A DNA stretch of 64,000 nt from Serratia rhizosphaerae (GCF_009817885.1 NZ_CP041764.1:4340001-4404000); one strand, 5' to 3'; counted from the first letter of the stretch, positions 1-8,307 are shown. Notes: generated by a model from the letters alone, not told the origin. Numbers and translations: made by a program.

Positions 1-641
1 ATCGGCGTATCAATCTGCCGGAAGGTATCGATATAATCCGCCTGATTAAACTCGGTAATCTGCGCAACGTGGTAACGAACCTGCTTTTGCGCCGACTCAT
101 CAAACTGTCGCAAATGTTCGTAGTTCACCTGCTTTAACAGATTCGGCAGATATTTGCCGACCTCGGTGTTCAGCAGCATAGCCGCTTCATCGCCTTTGCC
201 TTCATCCAGTAATTTTTTACCCTGGCTGACATAATAATTCATCGCGTCGTTAACCTTGGTGGAGAACGAAGCGACAACGGCTTTGCGGATGGAGCGCGGG
301 CGGGAGGAGAGCGCCATCAGTGCTGCCAGTCCGCCCCAGGAGATCGAGAGCAGATAAGACGGTTCATAATGGTTAATCAAACTCTGCAGAATGAAAACCT
401 CATCGCTTTTCGCCAGCGGCTTGGTTAAATCATTGTGCTGACGGGACTGACCAAGGAACGGTAAATCGAAGAGAATGACGTTAACCCGGTTCTTGAAGTT
501 TCGTACGCAGCTGCGAAAAGCCAGCGTGGTTGAAAAAGATCCATTAACGCAGATGACGGAGTCCGTGACGCCGGGGTACATATATCGCTCTACATAGACC
601 TGCCAGTCACCGACGCGAACAATTTCTGTTTCTGGTTTCAT
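1..641 (-). CDS. rhlA: RhlA-like 3-(3-hydroxyalkanoyloxy)alkanoate synthase (partial, C-terminus beyond window)
   Basis: The gene starts at 641 with a G-rich Shine-Dalgarno stretch just upstream and runs off the left edge, so only about 213 N-terminal residues are visible. They resemble Pseudomonas RhlA throughout: the VNGSFSTT oxyanion-hole region, the LFDLPFLGQSRQHN segment, the nucleophile elbow SISWGG (Ser in S-x-S-x-G form), and the GKYLPNLLKQ segment. RhlA joins two 3-hydroxyacyl groups taken from fatty acid synthesis into the dimeric lipid of rhamnolipids. In Serratia, RhlA homologues make the rubiwettin-type surfactants used in surface spreading. No rhlB is visible, since the sequence ends on that side. 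The family call is strong; the product lipid is inferred. Confidence 0.88.
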   Translation of the reverse strand, partial: MKPETEIVRVGDWQVYVERYMYPGVTDSVICVNGSFSTTLAFRSCVRNFKNRVNVILFDLPFLGQSRQHNDLTKPLAKSDEVFILQSLINHYEPSYLLSISWGGLAALMALSSRPRSIRKAVVASFSTKVNDAMNYYVSQGKKLLDEGKGDEAAMLLNTEVGKYLPNLLKQVNYEHLRQFDESAQKQVRYHVAQITEFNQADYIDTFRQIDTP

Positions 642-791
642 TTCCCACCCCCATGAATAACAATAAAATGATGCCGGCCCCTCAGAATGGCGCAGCAAAC
701 CCTGGTAAATATGTGAAAATTATTGCGTTCCGGTTATTTTGTTTCTGCGGCCAGAACGACCGCAGAGCGATATTATGAATCCGGGTATGGC

Positions 792-1370
792 TTACGCTGC
801 GTGGTGTACGGCAGCGTCTGCGGCGTCAGTCACGCCGTTAACTTCTACAGCAGCAGCAGGTGTAGCAGCAGCGGCAACGTCGCCACCGGTCTGCTCCAGT
901 GCAGAGATCAGCGCGTCGGTTGCGTCAGTCGCACCGGATACGCCGTCGGTGACGTGGTCAACCACACCAGATACGCCGTCGGTGACGTGGTCAACAACTT
1001 TGCCGACATCGCCGCCCAGGTCGCTGATTTTATCCAGTACGCCGCCAACAAAATCAGTCACATTGCCGGCCAGGTCGCCAACGGTGCCAGCCACATCACC
1101 CACCAGACCCAGCAGAGAGCCTGCTACGCCGGAAAGCAGGCCGCCAACGCTGCCGGCTACGCCGCTAATCACACCCCACAGGCCGCCGCTGCCTGAAGTC
1201 ACAGCGTCAACGACACCGCCGATAGCGCCGGTGGCGTTGTCAACGGTAGAGTCGACCAGATCGCCCACGGTGCCAGACACGCCGCCAACCAGATCGCCTG
1301 CGGTACCGGTAACGGAACCAACCAGATCGCTTGCGGTGTCAGCGACGTCTTTCACGATATTATCAGCCAT
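792..1370 (-). CDS. Low-complexity Val/Gly/Asp/Thr-rich protein of unknown function
   Basis: This is a 192-residue protein starting at 1370, chosen because AGGAGG sits 5 bases upstream; an upstream in-frame start at 1418 lacks this. The sequence is a run of degenerate 11-residue repeats of the type V-G-D-L-V-G-G-V-S-G-T, with regularly spaced Val and Gly, many Asp and almost no aromatic residues. The C-terminal part is Ala-rich. An exact duplication (VVDHVTDGVSG twice) marks recent repeat growth. There is no clear signal peptide or membrane segment. An 11-residue period is typical of extended amphipathic helices that lie on lipid or granule surfaces, such as apolipoprotein- or phasin-like proteins; that is an inference. 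It lies 150 bp upstream of rhlA on the same strand, so a link to surface lipid is possible but unproven. Confidence 0.72.
   Translation of the reverse strand: MADNIVKDVADTASDLVGSVTGTAGDLVGGVSGTVGDLVDSTVDNATGAIGGVVDAVTSGSGGLWGVISGVAGSVGGLLSGVAGSLLGLVGDVAGTVGDLAGNVTDFVGGVLDKISDLGGDVGKVVDHVTDGVSGVVDHVTDGVSGATDATDALISALEQTGGDVAAAATPAAAVEVNGVTDAADAAVHHAA
936..1001. repeat. 33-bp tandem duplication inside the low-complexity gene
   Basis: A 25-bp core, beginning ATACGCCGTC, occurs at 938-962 and again at 971-995. The 33-bp period keeps the reading frame and gives two identical 11-residue blocks in the encoded protein. This looks like slippage or unequal crossing-over adding one structural repeat. 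Confidence 0.9.
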
Positions 1371-1823
1371 AAATCCTCCTAAAAACCTTGCAGGGTTTTG
1401 CATTAACAGGGTAAGCATCCAAGCGAGAGTTATTCATCCATTCGCCTATAAAGTTAGAACCAGATCACGCCGATGATCAAAGTTTAATTAAGTATTAAAC
1501 CCATGTTAAAAAGTTATAAATCGTGTGATTTTTTATAAAATAATTAAATATCAATGAATTGATATTCTGGTGCGCTCATCGGATAAGTGAAATTTTTAGG
1601 AATAATTCTATTCACACAGTTTTATTACTGTTGTTTTATTAATTAATTGTGACGCAAACATTACCGTAGCGATATGTTCTGAATTTGTTAAGAAAATTTA
1701 CGTTTAGCGCTAAACTTTGTTGGTTTTATACGCCGCCTGCGCAACAAGCTTCTGAGGCCGGCGCCGGGCGGAAAGCGGGGAAGCGCGCACGGCGTAGGCC
1801 GGTGCGCAGAACGGGGAGGAGGG
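1371..1823. other. AT-rich intergenic region
   Basis: The 450-bp gap lies between two minus-strand genes, the low-complexity gene and dcuR. The part at about 1490-1700 is strongly AT-rich, with stretches such as TTAATTAATTG, against a GC-rich background. It probably holds the promoter of the downstream low-complexity gene and could be a site for an AT-binding silencer such as H-NS. No gene or RNA was recognised. Confidence 0.5.
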
Positions 1824-2540
1824 TTAGCGGCAGTACGATTGCAACAGGCTCAGCGCGTCGGCATTGAGCTGATAGAGATACACCGGCCGGCCGGTGGCGC
1901 CGTACATGATACGTGTACTGAGGATATCGCTGTCGGCCAGGTAAATTAAATACTTACGGCATGATACCCGCGAGATGCCGATGGCATTAGCCAGATTATC
2001 GGTGGAAAATTCCTCGTCGTGCTGCTGCTCAATCCATTCACAAACCGTACGCAGCGTCATGCTGGTCAGCCCTTTCGGCAGCTTCTTGTTTTCATTGCCG
2101 CCCGACTGTCGGCGCAGCAGATTATCCACGTCGGACTGCGCGCAAAACGTGCGCTGCGCCAACAGCTGCGACTGCTGCTGATAGTGGCTTAACGCCTGTT
2201 TGAAACGGGTGAACTGAAACGGTTTGATCAGGTAGTCCACCACGCCGTAGTGCAGCGCTTTTTGCACCGTATCGACATCGCTGGCGGAAGAGATGACGAT
2301 GACGTCGGTTTTTTCTCCCAGTTCGCGCAGCGCCGGCAGCAGGTCTAATCCGTTCTCCTGCTTCATATAAATATCCAGCAGCACCAGATCGATTCTGGCG
2401 CCGGCGTCGGTGAGCAGGGCATGTGCCTGCGCCAGCGTTGCCACCGTGGCCTGGCAGTGAAAGCCCTTGACCTGGCTCAGGTAATATTTATTGAGTTCCG
2501 CCACCATGGGATCGTCATCGACAATCAATACGTTAATCAT
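1824..2540 (-). CDS. dcuR: C4-dicarboxylate response regulator DcuR
   Basis: A 238-residue CitB-family response regulator. The start at 2540 (MINVLIVDDD) is chosen over an in-frame codon at 2576 because it matches DcuR, lies 4 bp after the kinase stop and has a GAGCTGAAAAC leader. The receiver domain has the acidic pocket D8-D10, the phospho-acceptor D56 in LVLLDIYM, and the switch lysine in DYLIKPF. The C-terminal half has the winged-helix region of this family, with ISRVSCRKYL and the G-A-T-G-R-P-V-Y turn. Phosphorylated DcuR activates fumarate respiration and C4-dicarboxylate carrier genes. It is transcribed with the kinase encoded just upstream. No target gene (dcuB, fumB, dctA) is present in the window. 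Confidence 0.93.
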   Translation of the reverse strand: MINVLIVDDDPMVAELNKYYLSQVKGFHCQATVATLAQAHALLTDAGARIDLVLLDIYMKQENGLDLLPALRELGEKTDVIVISSASDVDTVQKALHYGVVDYLIKPFQFTRFKQALSHYQQQSQLLAQRTFCAQSDVDNLLRRQSGGNENKKLPKGLTSMTLRTVCEWIEQQHDEEFSTDNLANAIGISRVSCRKYLIYLADSDILSTRIMYGATGRPVYLYQLNADALSLLQSYCR

Positions 2541-2544
2541 GTTT

Positions 2545-4146
2545 TCAGCTCTTGGCCTGATAGGGAATATGCACATAGAACTGGGTCAGTTCACCCGGTT
2601 CAGAGTCAAAATCAATACTGCCGCCCAGCTTTTGCAGGTGGCTGAGAATTAATGCCAGGCCGATGCCGCGTCCCGACCCTTTGGTTGAAAATCCCTGTTC
2701 AAAAATGCGCGAGCCGATGATCGGATCGATGCCCGGACCGTCGTCACTGACGATACAGTGTAAATGATTATCATTGTGATGGAAGCTCAGGGTGATTTCA
2801 TGCCCCTCTTCGCCGTCGATCGCCTCAATGGCGTTTTCGATTAAATTACCCAGCACGCTGATCAGCACGTGGGTGGTTTCCGCCTCTGCCGCTTCCGGCA
2901 GCAGGCTGTCTTCGTCAATCACCAGATCGATGCCGGCCTCCTGCGCGCGGTTGATTTTGGCGATAAAGAATCCCGCGACTTCAGGAGACTTTATCCGGCG
3001 CAGCAGGGTGCCGATCTCTTCCTGATAGGTGCTGGCGGTATTGATCACATAGTTTTCCAACTGCTGATATGCCTTCATATGCAGCATGCCGAGGATCACG
3101 TGCAGCTTGTTCATAAACTCATGCGACTGCACCCGCAGCGCATCGGCATATTGCGTCATGCCGCTGAGGCGCTGCAGCAGCTGGCTGACTTCGGTTTTAT
3201 CACGGAAGGTTGCAATCGCGCCGACCACCTGTCCCTGAACGATGATCGGCACGGTATTGACCAGCAGTTCACTGCCGTTAAAGGCGATTTGCCGATCGCG
3301 CCGCGGTTTACCGCTGGCCAGCACTTCCGCCAGATGCAATTGCGCCGGCCAGTGTTTGCTGGCGGCGCTGAGCAGCAGGTTTTCAACCGGCCCGCTCTGC
3401 CGCAGCAGCCGCTTAGCCTCATCATTGACGATACTGATGCGTGATTGATTATCGACGGCAATCACGCCTTCTTTAATCGATTGCAGCATCGCATTGCGCT
3501 GTTCAAACAGATTGGAAATTTCGTAAGGCTCAAAACCGAGCATAATGCGTTTCAACGCTTTTACCAGGCAGAACGTGCCCAGCGAGCCGACCAGTGCGGC
3601 GAAGGCCAGCGTCCAGTAGATGATCCAGCGGCTCTCGTCGATAACCCGCTCGACGGTATCCAGCGCAATGCCCAGCGCTACCACGCCGATCTGCTGGTGC
3701 CGGGCGTTATAAACCGGCACAAACACGCGCAGCGCCGGAGCCAGTGCGCCGCGGTTGATGGCGCTGTTTAACTGGCCGCGTAGCGCCGGCGCCAGATCGT
3801 TGCCGATAAAGTGATGGCCGATCAGCGCCGGTTTGGGGTGCGAATAGCGGATGCCGTCCATATCCAGCACCACCACGAACAGCAGTTCATTATGCTGACG
3901 CACCTGTTCGGCGAAGCGCTGAATAGCGCCGTCCTGCCGTCGGTTCTGCAGTCCGTCGACGATGGTGTCGGACAGCGCCAGCGTTTCGGCGATGGCCATG
4001 GCCTTGCGCTGCAGCTGGCTTTGTCCTTCATGGTCCATCTGGACAAAAAACAGCGCGTAAACCACCATCAGCACCGAGGCGATAATGGCGGATACCATCA
4101 GCGTGACCGAGGTGCTGAGCTTCAGCGGAAACCTGGGCTGTGACAT
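2545..4146 (-). CDS. dcuS: C4-dicarboxylate sensor histidine kinase DcuS
   Basis: A 533-residue membrane sensor kinase. The start at 4146 (MSQPRFPLKL) follows GGAG with 7-base spacing and is preferred to one at 4164. Layout: TM1 at about residues 13-35; a periplasmic CitA/DcuS-type PAS domain with the fumarate-site segments RYSHP and AINRG; TM2 around 175-200; a cytoplasmic PAS domain; then the kinase core with SHEFMNKLH (phospho-His about residue 342), N-box NLIENAIEAI and G-boxes DDGPGI and GRGIGLAL. Colinear similarity to E. coli DcuS (543 residues) is clear along the full length. It senses external C4-dicarboxylates and phosphorylates DcuR, encoded 4 bp downstream. Confidence 0.93.
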   Translation of the reverse strand: MSQPRFPLKLSTSVTLMVSAIIASVLMVVYALFFVQMDHEGQSQLQRKAMAIAETLALSDTIVDGLQNRRQDGAIQRFAEQVRQHNELLFVVVLDMDGIRYSHPKPALIGHHFIGNDLAPALRGQLNSAINRGALAPALRVFVPVYNARHQQIGVVALGIALDTVERVIDESRWIIYWTLAFAALVGSLGTFCLVKALKRIMLGFEPYEISNLFEQRNAMLQSIKEGVIAVDNQSRISIVNDEAKRLLRQSGPVENLLLSAASKHWPAQLHLAEVLASGKPRRDRQIAFNGSELLVNTVPIIVQGQVVGAIATFRDKTEVSQLLQRLSGMTQYADALRVQSHEFMNKLHVILGMLHMKAYQQLENYVINTASTYQEEIGTLLRRIKSPEVAGFFIAKINRAQEAGIDLVIDEDSLLPEAAEAETTHVLISVLGNLIENAIEAIDGEEGHEITLSFHHNDNHLHCIVSDDGPGIDPIIGSRIFEQGFSTKGSGRGIGLALILSHLQKLGGSIDFDSEPGELTQFYVHIPYQAKS

Positions 4147-4348
4147 AAGTATTCTCCGGAGCAAATTACGACGCGCTATTCTAACGGGGAAAGGGGACGG
4201 GCGCAGTTACCGGCTGCAGATTACCACGGCCGGCTGCGGGGAACGGGGTTATTTTAGTTACATAACGATGCGCTATGCCTGATGGTAACTCTTCAGCGCC
4301 TGCTCGCAATTTTTAGCCGGGGAGAGCAGGGAGAACGCGGGCTCAGGC

Positions 4349-4672
4349 TTAGGTCAGGAAATCCTCCCGCTGCGGGGTAAAGGTATCCAGCAGGACGCCG
4401 GCTTCCAGACAGACGCAGCCGTGCACCACGTGAGGCTGTTTATACAGCGTGTCGCCGGCGCTGACCTGATGCGTCTCGTCGCCGATGGTGAACTCAAAAC
4501 GGCCGGACAACACGTAGGTCAACTGTTCATGGGGATGGCTGTGCAACGGCCCCGCCGCGCCGGCAAGAAAGTGCACCTCCACGGCCATCATGCCGCCGCC
4601 GTGAGCCAGAATGCGGCGCGATACGCCGTCCCCCAGCGTTTCCAGCCGGGTATCTTGCTTAAATACGAACAT
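4349..4672 (-). CDS. Small cupin-fold protein, KdgF-like
   Basis: A 107-residue single-domain cupin. Motif 1 is complete: HSHPHEQLTYVLSGRFEF supplies two His, a Gln/Glu position and the G, and motif 2 is GDTLYKQPHVVHG with the third His, so a bound metal is expected. The opening (FKQDTRLETLGDGVSRRILAHG) resembles KdgF, the cupin that opens unsaturated uronate rings released from pectin or alginate. No other pectin or uronate gene is nearby, so the substrate is uncertain. An almost perfect palindrome lies 38 bp upstream of the start. Alternative: a generic sugar-binding cupin of other function. Confidence 0.7.
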   Translation of the reverse strand: MFVFKQDTRLETLGDGVSRRILAHGGGMMAVEVHFLAGAAGPLHSHPHEQLTYVLSGRFEFTIGDETHQVSAGDTLYKQPHVVHGCVCLEAGVLLDTFTPQREDFLT

Positions 4673-4709
4673 TTTGCGCTCCTACTAACGAATAAGGCCG
4701 ATGGGGTTT

Positions 4710-4732
4710 AAATTAAAACGTTGTTTTAATTT
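4710..4732. promoter_or_regulatory. Palindrome upstream of the cupin gene
   Basis: A 23-bp near-perfect inverted repeat with arms AAATTAAAAC and GTTTTAATTT around a 3-bp centre (GTT) lies 38 bp before the cupin start. The AAAC/GTTT half-sites recall KdgR-type boxes, but the half-site spacing differs from the KdgR consensus, so the regulator is not assigned. Confidence 0.45.
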
Positions 4733-4898
4733 TAGCAAGAGACAGTGTGCGACGCGGTAGGAGAAGGGAATATTGAACCAACCGGCAACCGGGAGCACGT
4801 TGGCAGTTGCGCGCGCGGACCCGGCGACAGTATGCTAAACCCTGCCTGATAGCACAGGGCGCTCGATTATCTCTCGCCAGGAAATAAGGGAATCCGCT

Positions 4899-5444
4899 AT
4901 GCAAGTTACACGTCGGTTATTGCCACTGATGCTGCTTATACCGCTGTCGGCGCCGTTACTGGCGATGGCGCAGCCGGAGCCAAGCCATTCCGCGTCTTTG
5001 CCGCAGAGCAGGGCGCCGATCCCCAGCCAGCTGCTCGGCCAGTGGCGGGTGACGAAAACCTGGCCGACACAGGCCAACGCCTGCTGGGAGCGGCAGCAGA
5101 TCGACAGCGTGCTGAATACGCAAATCAGCTATCAGCCGGACGGTTTCAGTTGGAACAACCAGCAGCGGCGCAGTTTGGGCGTGGTAAGCAGTACGGTTGA
5201 AGAACAGGAGTTTGTCGAAGACAACTCGGATGCCGACTCCGAGACGCCGGCCGTTGATTTCGCCATGCTGGGTATCATTGCGCCGGCGGTGGAGCGGATC
5301 GCCATCATGCATACCGCAAAAGACTCATCCTCCAATACGCCGGATGCCGATGAGTTCCCCGGGGCGACGGTGTTAATCAAGAACCCGGATACGCTGATTT
5401 TCTCAATGTGCAACGTGTACTTTGAGGCCCAGCGACAGCGCTAA
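4899..5444 (+). CDS. Secreted protein of unknown function
   Basis: A 181-residue protein with a typical Sec signal peptide (RR near the start, hydrophobic residues 7-22, cleavage likely after AMA at about 24). The mature part begins with a Pro/Ser-rich linker, then LLGQWRVTKTW, a phrase common in lipocalin-like or secreted lysozyme-inhibitor-like domains, and contains two cysteines that could pair (C63 region and SMCNVYF near the end). The middle is acidic (VEEQEFVEDNSDADSE). The start is supported by a GGAAATAAGG stretch upstream. No family was recognised with confidence. It is convergent with agaR, with only 14 bp between the stops. Confidence 0.7.
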   Translation: MQVTRRLLPLMLLIPLSAPLLAMAQPEPSHSASLPQSRAPIPSQLLGQWRVTKTWPTQANACWERQQIDSVLNTQISYQPDGFSWNNQQRRSLGVVSSTVEEQEFVEDNSDADSETPAVDFAMLGIIAPAVERIAIMHTAKDSSSNTPDADEFPGATVLIKNPDTLIFSMCNVYFEAQRQR

Positions 5445-5458
5445 AGGCGGACGCCGCG

Positions 5459-6268
5459 CTACACCTTTACCCGCACCACGTCGATCCCGTTTTTTTGCAG
5501 CCCGTTGAGGCTGTCTGCAGGAATCCCCTCATCGGTGATGATGGTATCAATACGCGAGGTATCGATAATTTTGTGCAGGCTGGAGCGGTTGAACTTACTG
5601 GAATCGGTCACCACGATAATCCGTTCCGCCACTTCGCACATCCGGCGGTTCAGACGCGCTTCATCCTCATTGTGGGTGCTGACGCCACGCTCCGGGTCAA
5701 TGGCGTCAACGCCGAGAAACAGCATATCGAAGTGGTAATTCAGCAGCGCCTGTTCCGCCTGGTCGCCGTAAAAAGAGAGTGACTGACGGCGCAGGTGGCC
5801 GCCGGTCATCAGCAGCTCCACCCCTTCCGCCTCCAGCAACGCATTGCCGACGTTCATACCATTGGTCATGGCGATCACCTCGTGGTGGTGACGCATTAGC
5901 CGAGCTATCTCGTAGGTGGTGGTGCCGGAGTCGAGGATCACCCGGCTGCCGGGCAGGATCATCTCGGCTGCCACCCGGGCGATGCCGTGTTTTAACGTCA
6001 TATTCAGCGAGCTTTTCGCTTCCACGCTGGGCTCAACGGCGGGAGCCGCGCCGTCACAGATCAGCGCGCCGCCGTAGGCGCGTACGGCGATCCCCTGTTT
6101 TTCCAGGAACGCCAGATCGTTGCGGATGGTCACCGTGGAGACGCCAAACCAGGCGGAAAGATCGTTAACCTGCACGCTTCCTTGCTGTCGCAACCGCTGG
6201 ATGATCTGTTCACGCCGTTCGCTGGTGCCGGTGACGCGCTTGTCGGCGGAAAAGTCGCTGCTGCTCAT
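5459..6268 (-). CDS. agaR: DeoR-family repressor of N-acetylgalactosamine utilisation, AgaR
   Basis: A 269-residue regulator, the same length as E. coli AgaR and nearly identical in many blocks. The start at 6268 has AGGAG 5 bases upstream. The N-terminal DeoR helix-turn-helix (VQVNDLSAWFGVSTVTIRND) is followed by the sugar-phosphate sensor domain with LDSGTTTYEIARLM, MTNGMNV and FLGVDAID. AgaR represses aga/kba genes and is released by GalNAc-6-P or GalN-6-P. The gene is divergent from kbaZ. Its own start lies within 20 bp of an operator-like site, so autoregulation is likely. Confidence 0.95.
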   Translation of the reverse strand: MSSSDFSADKRVTGTSERREQIIQRLRQQGSVQVNDLSAWFGVSTVTIRNDLAFLEKQGIAVRAYGGALICDGAAPAVEPSVEAKSSLNMTLKHGIARVAAEMILPGSRVILDSGTTTYEIARLMRHHHEVIAMTNGMNVGNALLEAEGVELLMTGGHLRRQSLSFYGDQAEQALLNYHFDMLFLGVDAIDPERGVSTHNEDEARLNRRMCEVAERIIVVTDSSKFNRSSLHKIIDTSRIDTIITDEGIPADSLNGLQKNGIDVVRVKV

Positions 6269-6285
6269 AAGAGCTCCTTTCATTA

Positions 6286-6310
6286 AATCTTTCGTTTCAT
6301 TTCGATTTGC
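6286..6310. promoter_or_regulatory. AgaR operator, site 1
   Basis: The core CTTTCGTTTCATTTCGATTT matches the published E. coli AgaR consensus pattern of TTTCRTTTYRTTTY. It lies just upstream of the agaR start, so it would control agaR itself. Confidence 0.75.
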
Positions 6311-6425
6311 CTATTAACCCTTTTCCTTTGACAGAATGCAAGCGTAAAAACGCCGCCTTCAGTGCGCTTGCTCACGCCTGTGGTCTTTCATAGGCTTTCT
6401 TTTGTGAAACGGATCGGAAAATTAA

Positions 6426-6449
6426 TATCTTTCGTTTTGTTTTTTTAAA
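6426..6449. promoter_or_regulatory. AgaR operator, site 2
   Basis: The core CTTTCGTTTTGTTTTTTTAA fits the AgaR consensus and lies about 70 bp before the kbaZ start, in the divergent agaR-kbaZ control region. Confidence 0.72.
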
Positions 6450-6465
6450 TCTCTGGAGCAGGATT

Positions 6466-6488
6466 AAAGAAACGAAACGAAAACACTT
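6466..6488. promoter_or_regulatory. AgaR operator, site 3 (inverted orientation)
   Basis: AAAGAAACGAAACGAAAACA is the reverse complement of the AgaR consensus. It is 17 bp from site 2 and 30 bp before kbaZ, so the two sites could be bound together. Confidence 0.75.
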
Positions 6489-6518
6489 TGTCGCGTATCA
6501 GCCAGACTGGGGAGGAAA

Positions 6519-7814
6519 ATGAAACAGCTTACAGAGATGGTCATCAGGCATAAGCAAGGGCAGATGAACGGCATCTACGCCGTGTGCTCCGCACACCCGC
6601 TGGTACTGGAAGCGGCGCTGCTCTACGCCCGGCAGCGGCAGACGCCGCTGTTGGTAGAGGCGACCTCCAACCAGGTCGATCAGTTCGGCGGCTATACCGG
6701 CATGACGCCGGCGGACTTTCGCGGCTTTGTCTGCCGGCTGGCGCAGAAACTGGATTTCCCCGCGTCGCAGATTATCTTTGGCGGCGACCACCTCGGCCCC
6801 AACCGCTGGCAGAGCCAGCCTGCCGAGCAGGCGATGGCGCAGGCGGAAACGCTGCTCGAAAGCTACGTCGCCGCTGGTTTTAAAAAGATTCACCTGGATT
6901 GCAGCATGCCCTGCGCAGATGATCCTCAGCCGCTGAGCGATGCGATCGTTGCCGAACGCGCCGCGCGGCTGGCGCAGGTGGCCGAGCGTACCTGCCGCGC
7001 GCAGTTTGGCGTCGCCGATCTGGCGTATGTGATCGGCACCGAGGTGCCGGTTCCCGGCGGCGCGCATGAAACCCTGACGACGCTGGCGGTTACCGCCCCG
7101 GACGCCGCGCGGGCGACGCTGGCCGCGCATCGCCAGGCGTTTGAGCGCCAGGGGTTGGGCGACGTCTGGCCGCGGATTATCGCGCTGGTGGTGCAGCCCG
7201 GCGTCGAGTTCGATCATACGCAGGTTATTGATTACCAACCGCAGGAAGCCATGGCGCTCAGCGCCATGGTGGCGTCCAGCGACACGCTGGTATTTGAAGC
7301 CCATTCCACCGACTACCAGACGCCGCAGGCGCTGCGCCAGCTGGTGAAAGACCACTTCGCGATACTGAAAGTCGGCCCGGCGCTGACCTTCGCCCTGCGC
7401 GAGACGCTGTTTGCGCTGGCGGCGATCGAGCAGGAGTTGCTGCCGGCGAGCGCCTGCTCCGGCCTGCGTCAGGTGCTGGAACAGGTGATGCTCGAGCGGC
7501 CGGAATACTGGCGCAGTCACTATCACGGTGATGAGTTCGCCCGTCGGCTGGCGCGCGGCTACAGCTACTCCGACCGCATACGTTACTACTGGCCGGACGG
7601 TCGGATTGAGCAGGCATTTACGCAGCTGCTGCGCAACCTGACGGAGACGCCGATCCCGCTGCCGCTGCTCAGCCAGTATTTGCCGCAGCAGTATCCCAAA
7701 GTGCGGGCGGGGACGCTGGCTGCCGCGCCGCGCGCGCTGATTATCGACCATATCCAGAACGTTCTGGGCCAGTATCACGCCGCCTGTCAGGGCGAGGCCC
7801 CGCGTTCCGCATAA
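6519..7814 (+). CDS. kbaZ: D-tagatose-1,6-bisphosphate aldolase subunit KbaZ (AgaZ)
   Basis: A 431-residue protein (426 in E. coli) with a GGGGAGGAAA ribosome site. It is colinear with KbaZ: NGIYAVCSAHPLVLEAA, EATSNQVDQFGGYTGMTPADFRGF, GGDHLGPNRW, HLDCSM and YVIGTEVPVPGGAHET. KbaZ is the non-catalytic partner that gives full activity and stability to the class II aldolase KbaY, which cleaves tagatose-1,6-bisphosphate to DHAP and glyceraldehyde-3-phosphate. It is the first gene of the import operon, under two AgaR-like sites. Confidence 0.95.
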   Translation: MKQLTEMVIRHKQGQMNGIYAVCSAHPLVLEAALLYARQRQTPLLVEATSNQVDQFGGYTGMTPADFRGFVCRLAQKLDFPASQIIFGGDHLGPNRWQSQPAEQAMAQAETLLESYVAAGFKKIHLDCSMPCADDPQPLSDAIVAERAARLAQVAERTCRAQFGVADLAYVIGTEVPVPGGAHETLTTLAVTAPDAARATLAAHRQAFERQGLGDVWPRIIALVVQPGVEFDHTQVIDYQPQEAMALSAMVASSDTLVFEAHSTDYQTPQALRQLVKDHFAILKVGPALTFALRETLFALAAIEQELLPASACSGLRQVLEQVMLERPEYWRSHYHGDEFARRLARGYSYSDRIRYYWPDGRIEQAFTQLLRNLTETPIPLPLLSQYLPQQYPKVRAGTLAAAPRALIIDHIQNVLGQYHAACQGEAPRSA

Positions 7815-7833
7815 CAACAACGAGGAAAACGCT

Positions 7834-8307
7834 ATGCCGAACATTGTACTAAGCCGCATCGACGAACGTTTGATTCACGGTCAGGTGGGCGTTCAGTGGG
7901 TCGGGTTCGCCGGCGCGAATCTGGTGCTGGTGGCCAACGACGAGGTGGCCGCGGATCCGGTGCAGCAAAACCTGATGGAGATGGTGCTGGCGGAGGGCAT
8001 CGCGGTGCGCTTTTGGCCGCTGCAGAAGGTGGTTGACAACATTCACCGCGCCGTCGACCGGCAAAAAATCCTGCTGGTTTGCAAGACGCCGGCGGATTTC
8101 CTCACGCTGGTGCAGGGTGGGGTGCCCGTGACGCGCATCAACGTGGGCAATATGCATTACGTCGAAGGTAAACGGCAAATCGCCAAAACGGTCTCCGTCG
8201 ACGCCGGCGATATCGCCGCGTTTCACGGCCTGCAAGCCGCCGGGGTTGAGTGTTTTGTGCAGGGCGTGCCGACGGAACCCGCGTTGGATCTGTTCAAACA
8301 ACTGTGA
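7834..8307 (+). CDS. agaV: GalNAc-specific PTS enzyme IIB, AgaV
   Basis: A 157-residue mannose-family IIB subunit, closer to AgaV than to AgaB. The phospho-acceptor His15 lies in RIDERLIHGQVGVQW. The later blocks LVANDEVAADPVQQNLMEM and GGVPVTRINVGNMHY are those of E. coli AgaV. It takes phosphate from the IIA subunit AgaF and passes it to the sugar during import through AgaW/AgaE. It begins 19 bp after kbaZ with an AACGAGGAAAAC ribosome site. Confidence 0.94.
   Translation: MPNIVLSRIDERLIHGQVGVQWVGFAGANLVLVANDEVAADPVQQNLMEMVLAEGIAVRFWPLQKVVDNIHRAVDRQKILLVCKTPADFLTLVQGGVPVTRINVGNMHYVEGKRQIAKTVSVDAGDIAAFHGLQAAGVECFVQGVPTEPALDLFKQL

Noticed and set aside
739..1476. Plus-strand frames over the low-complexity gene (739-1476 and 723-1196)
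   Set aside because: They are Thr/Pro/Ser-rich mirror images of the repeat and lack ribosome sites; the minus-strand gene has AGGAGG.
6498..7859. A 453-codon frame on the minus strand opposite kbaZ
   Set aside because: Arg/Gln/His-rich shadow of a GC-rich gene; the kbaZ frame is a clear full-length match.
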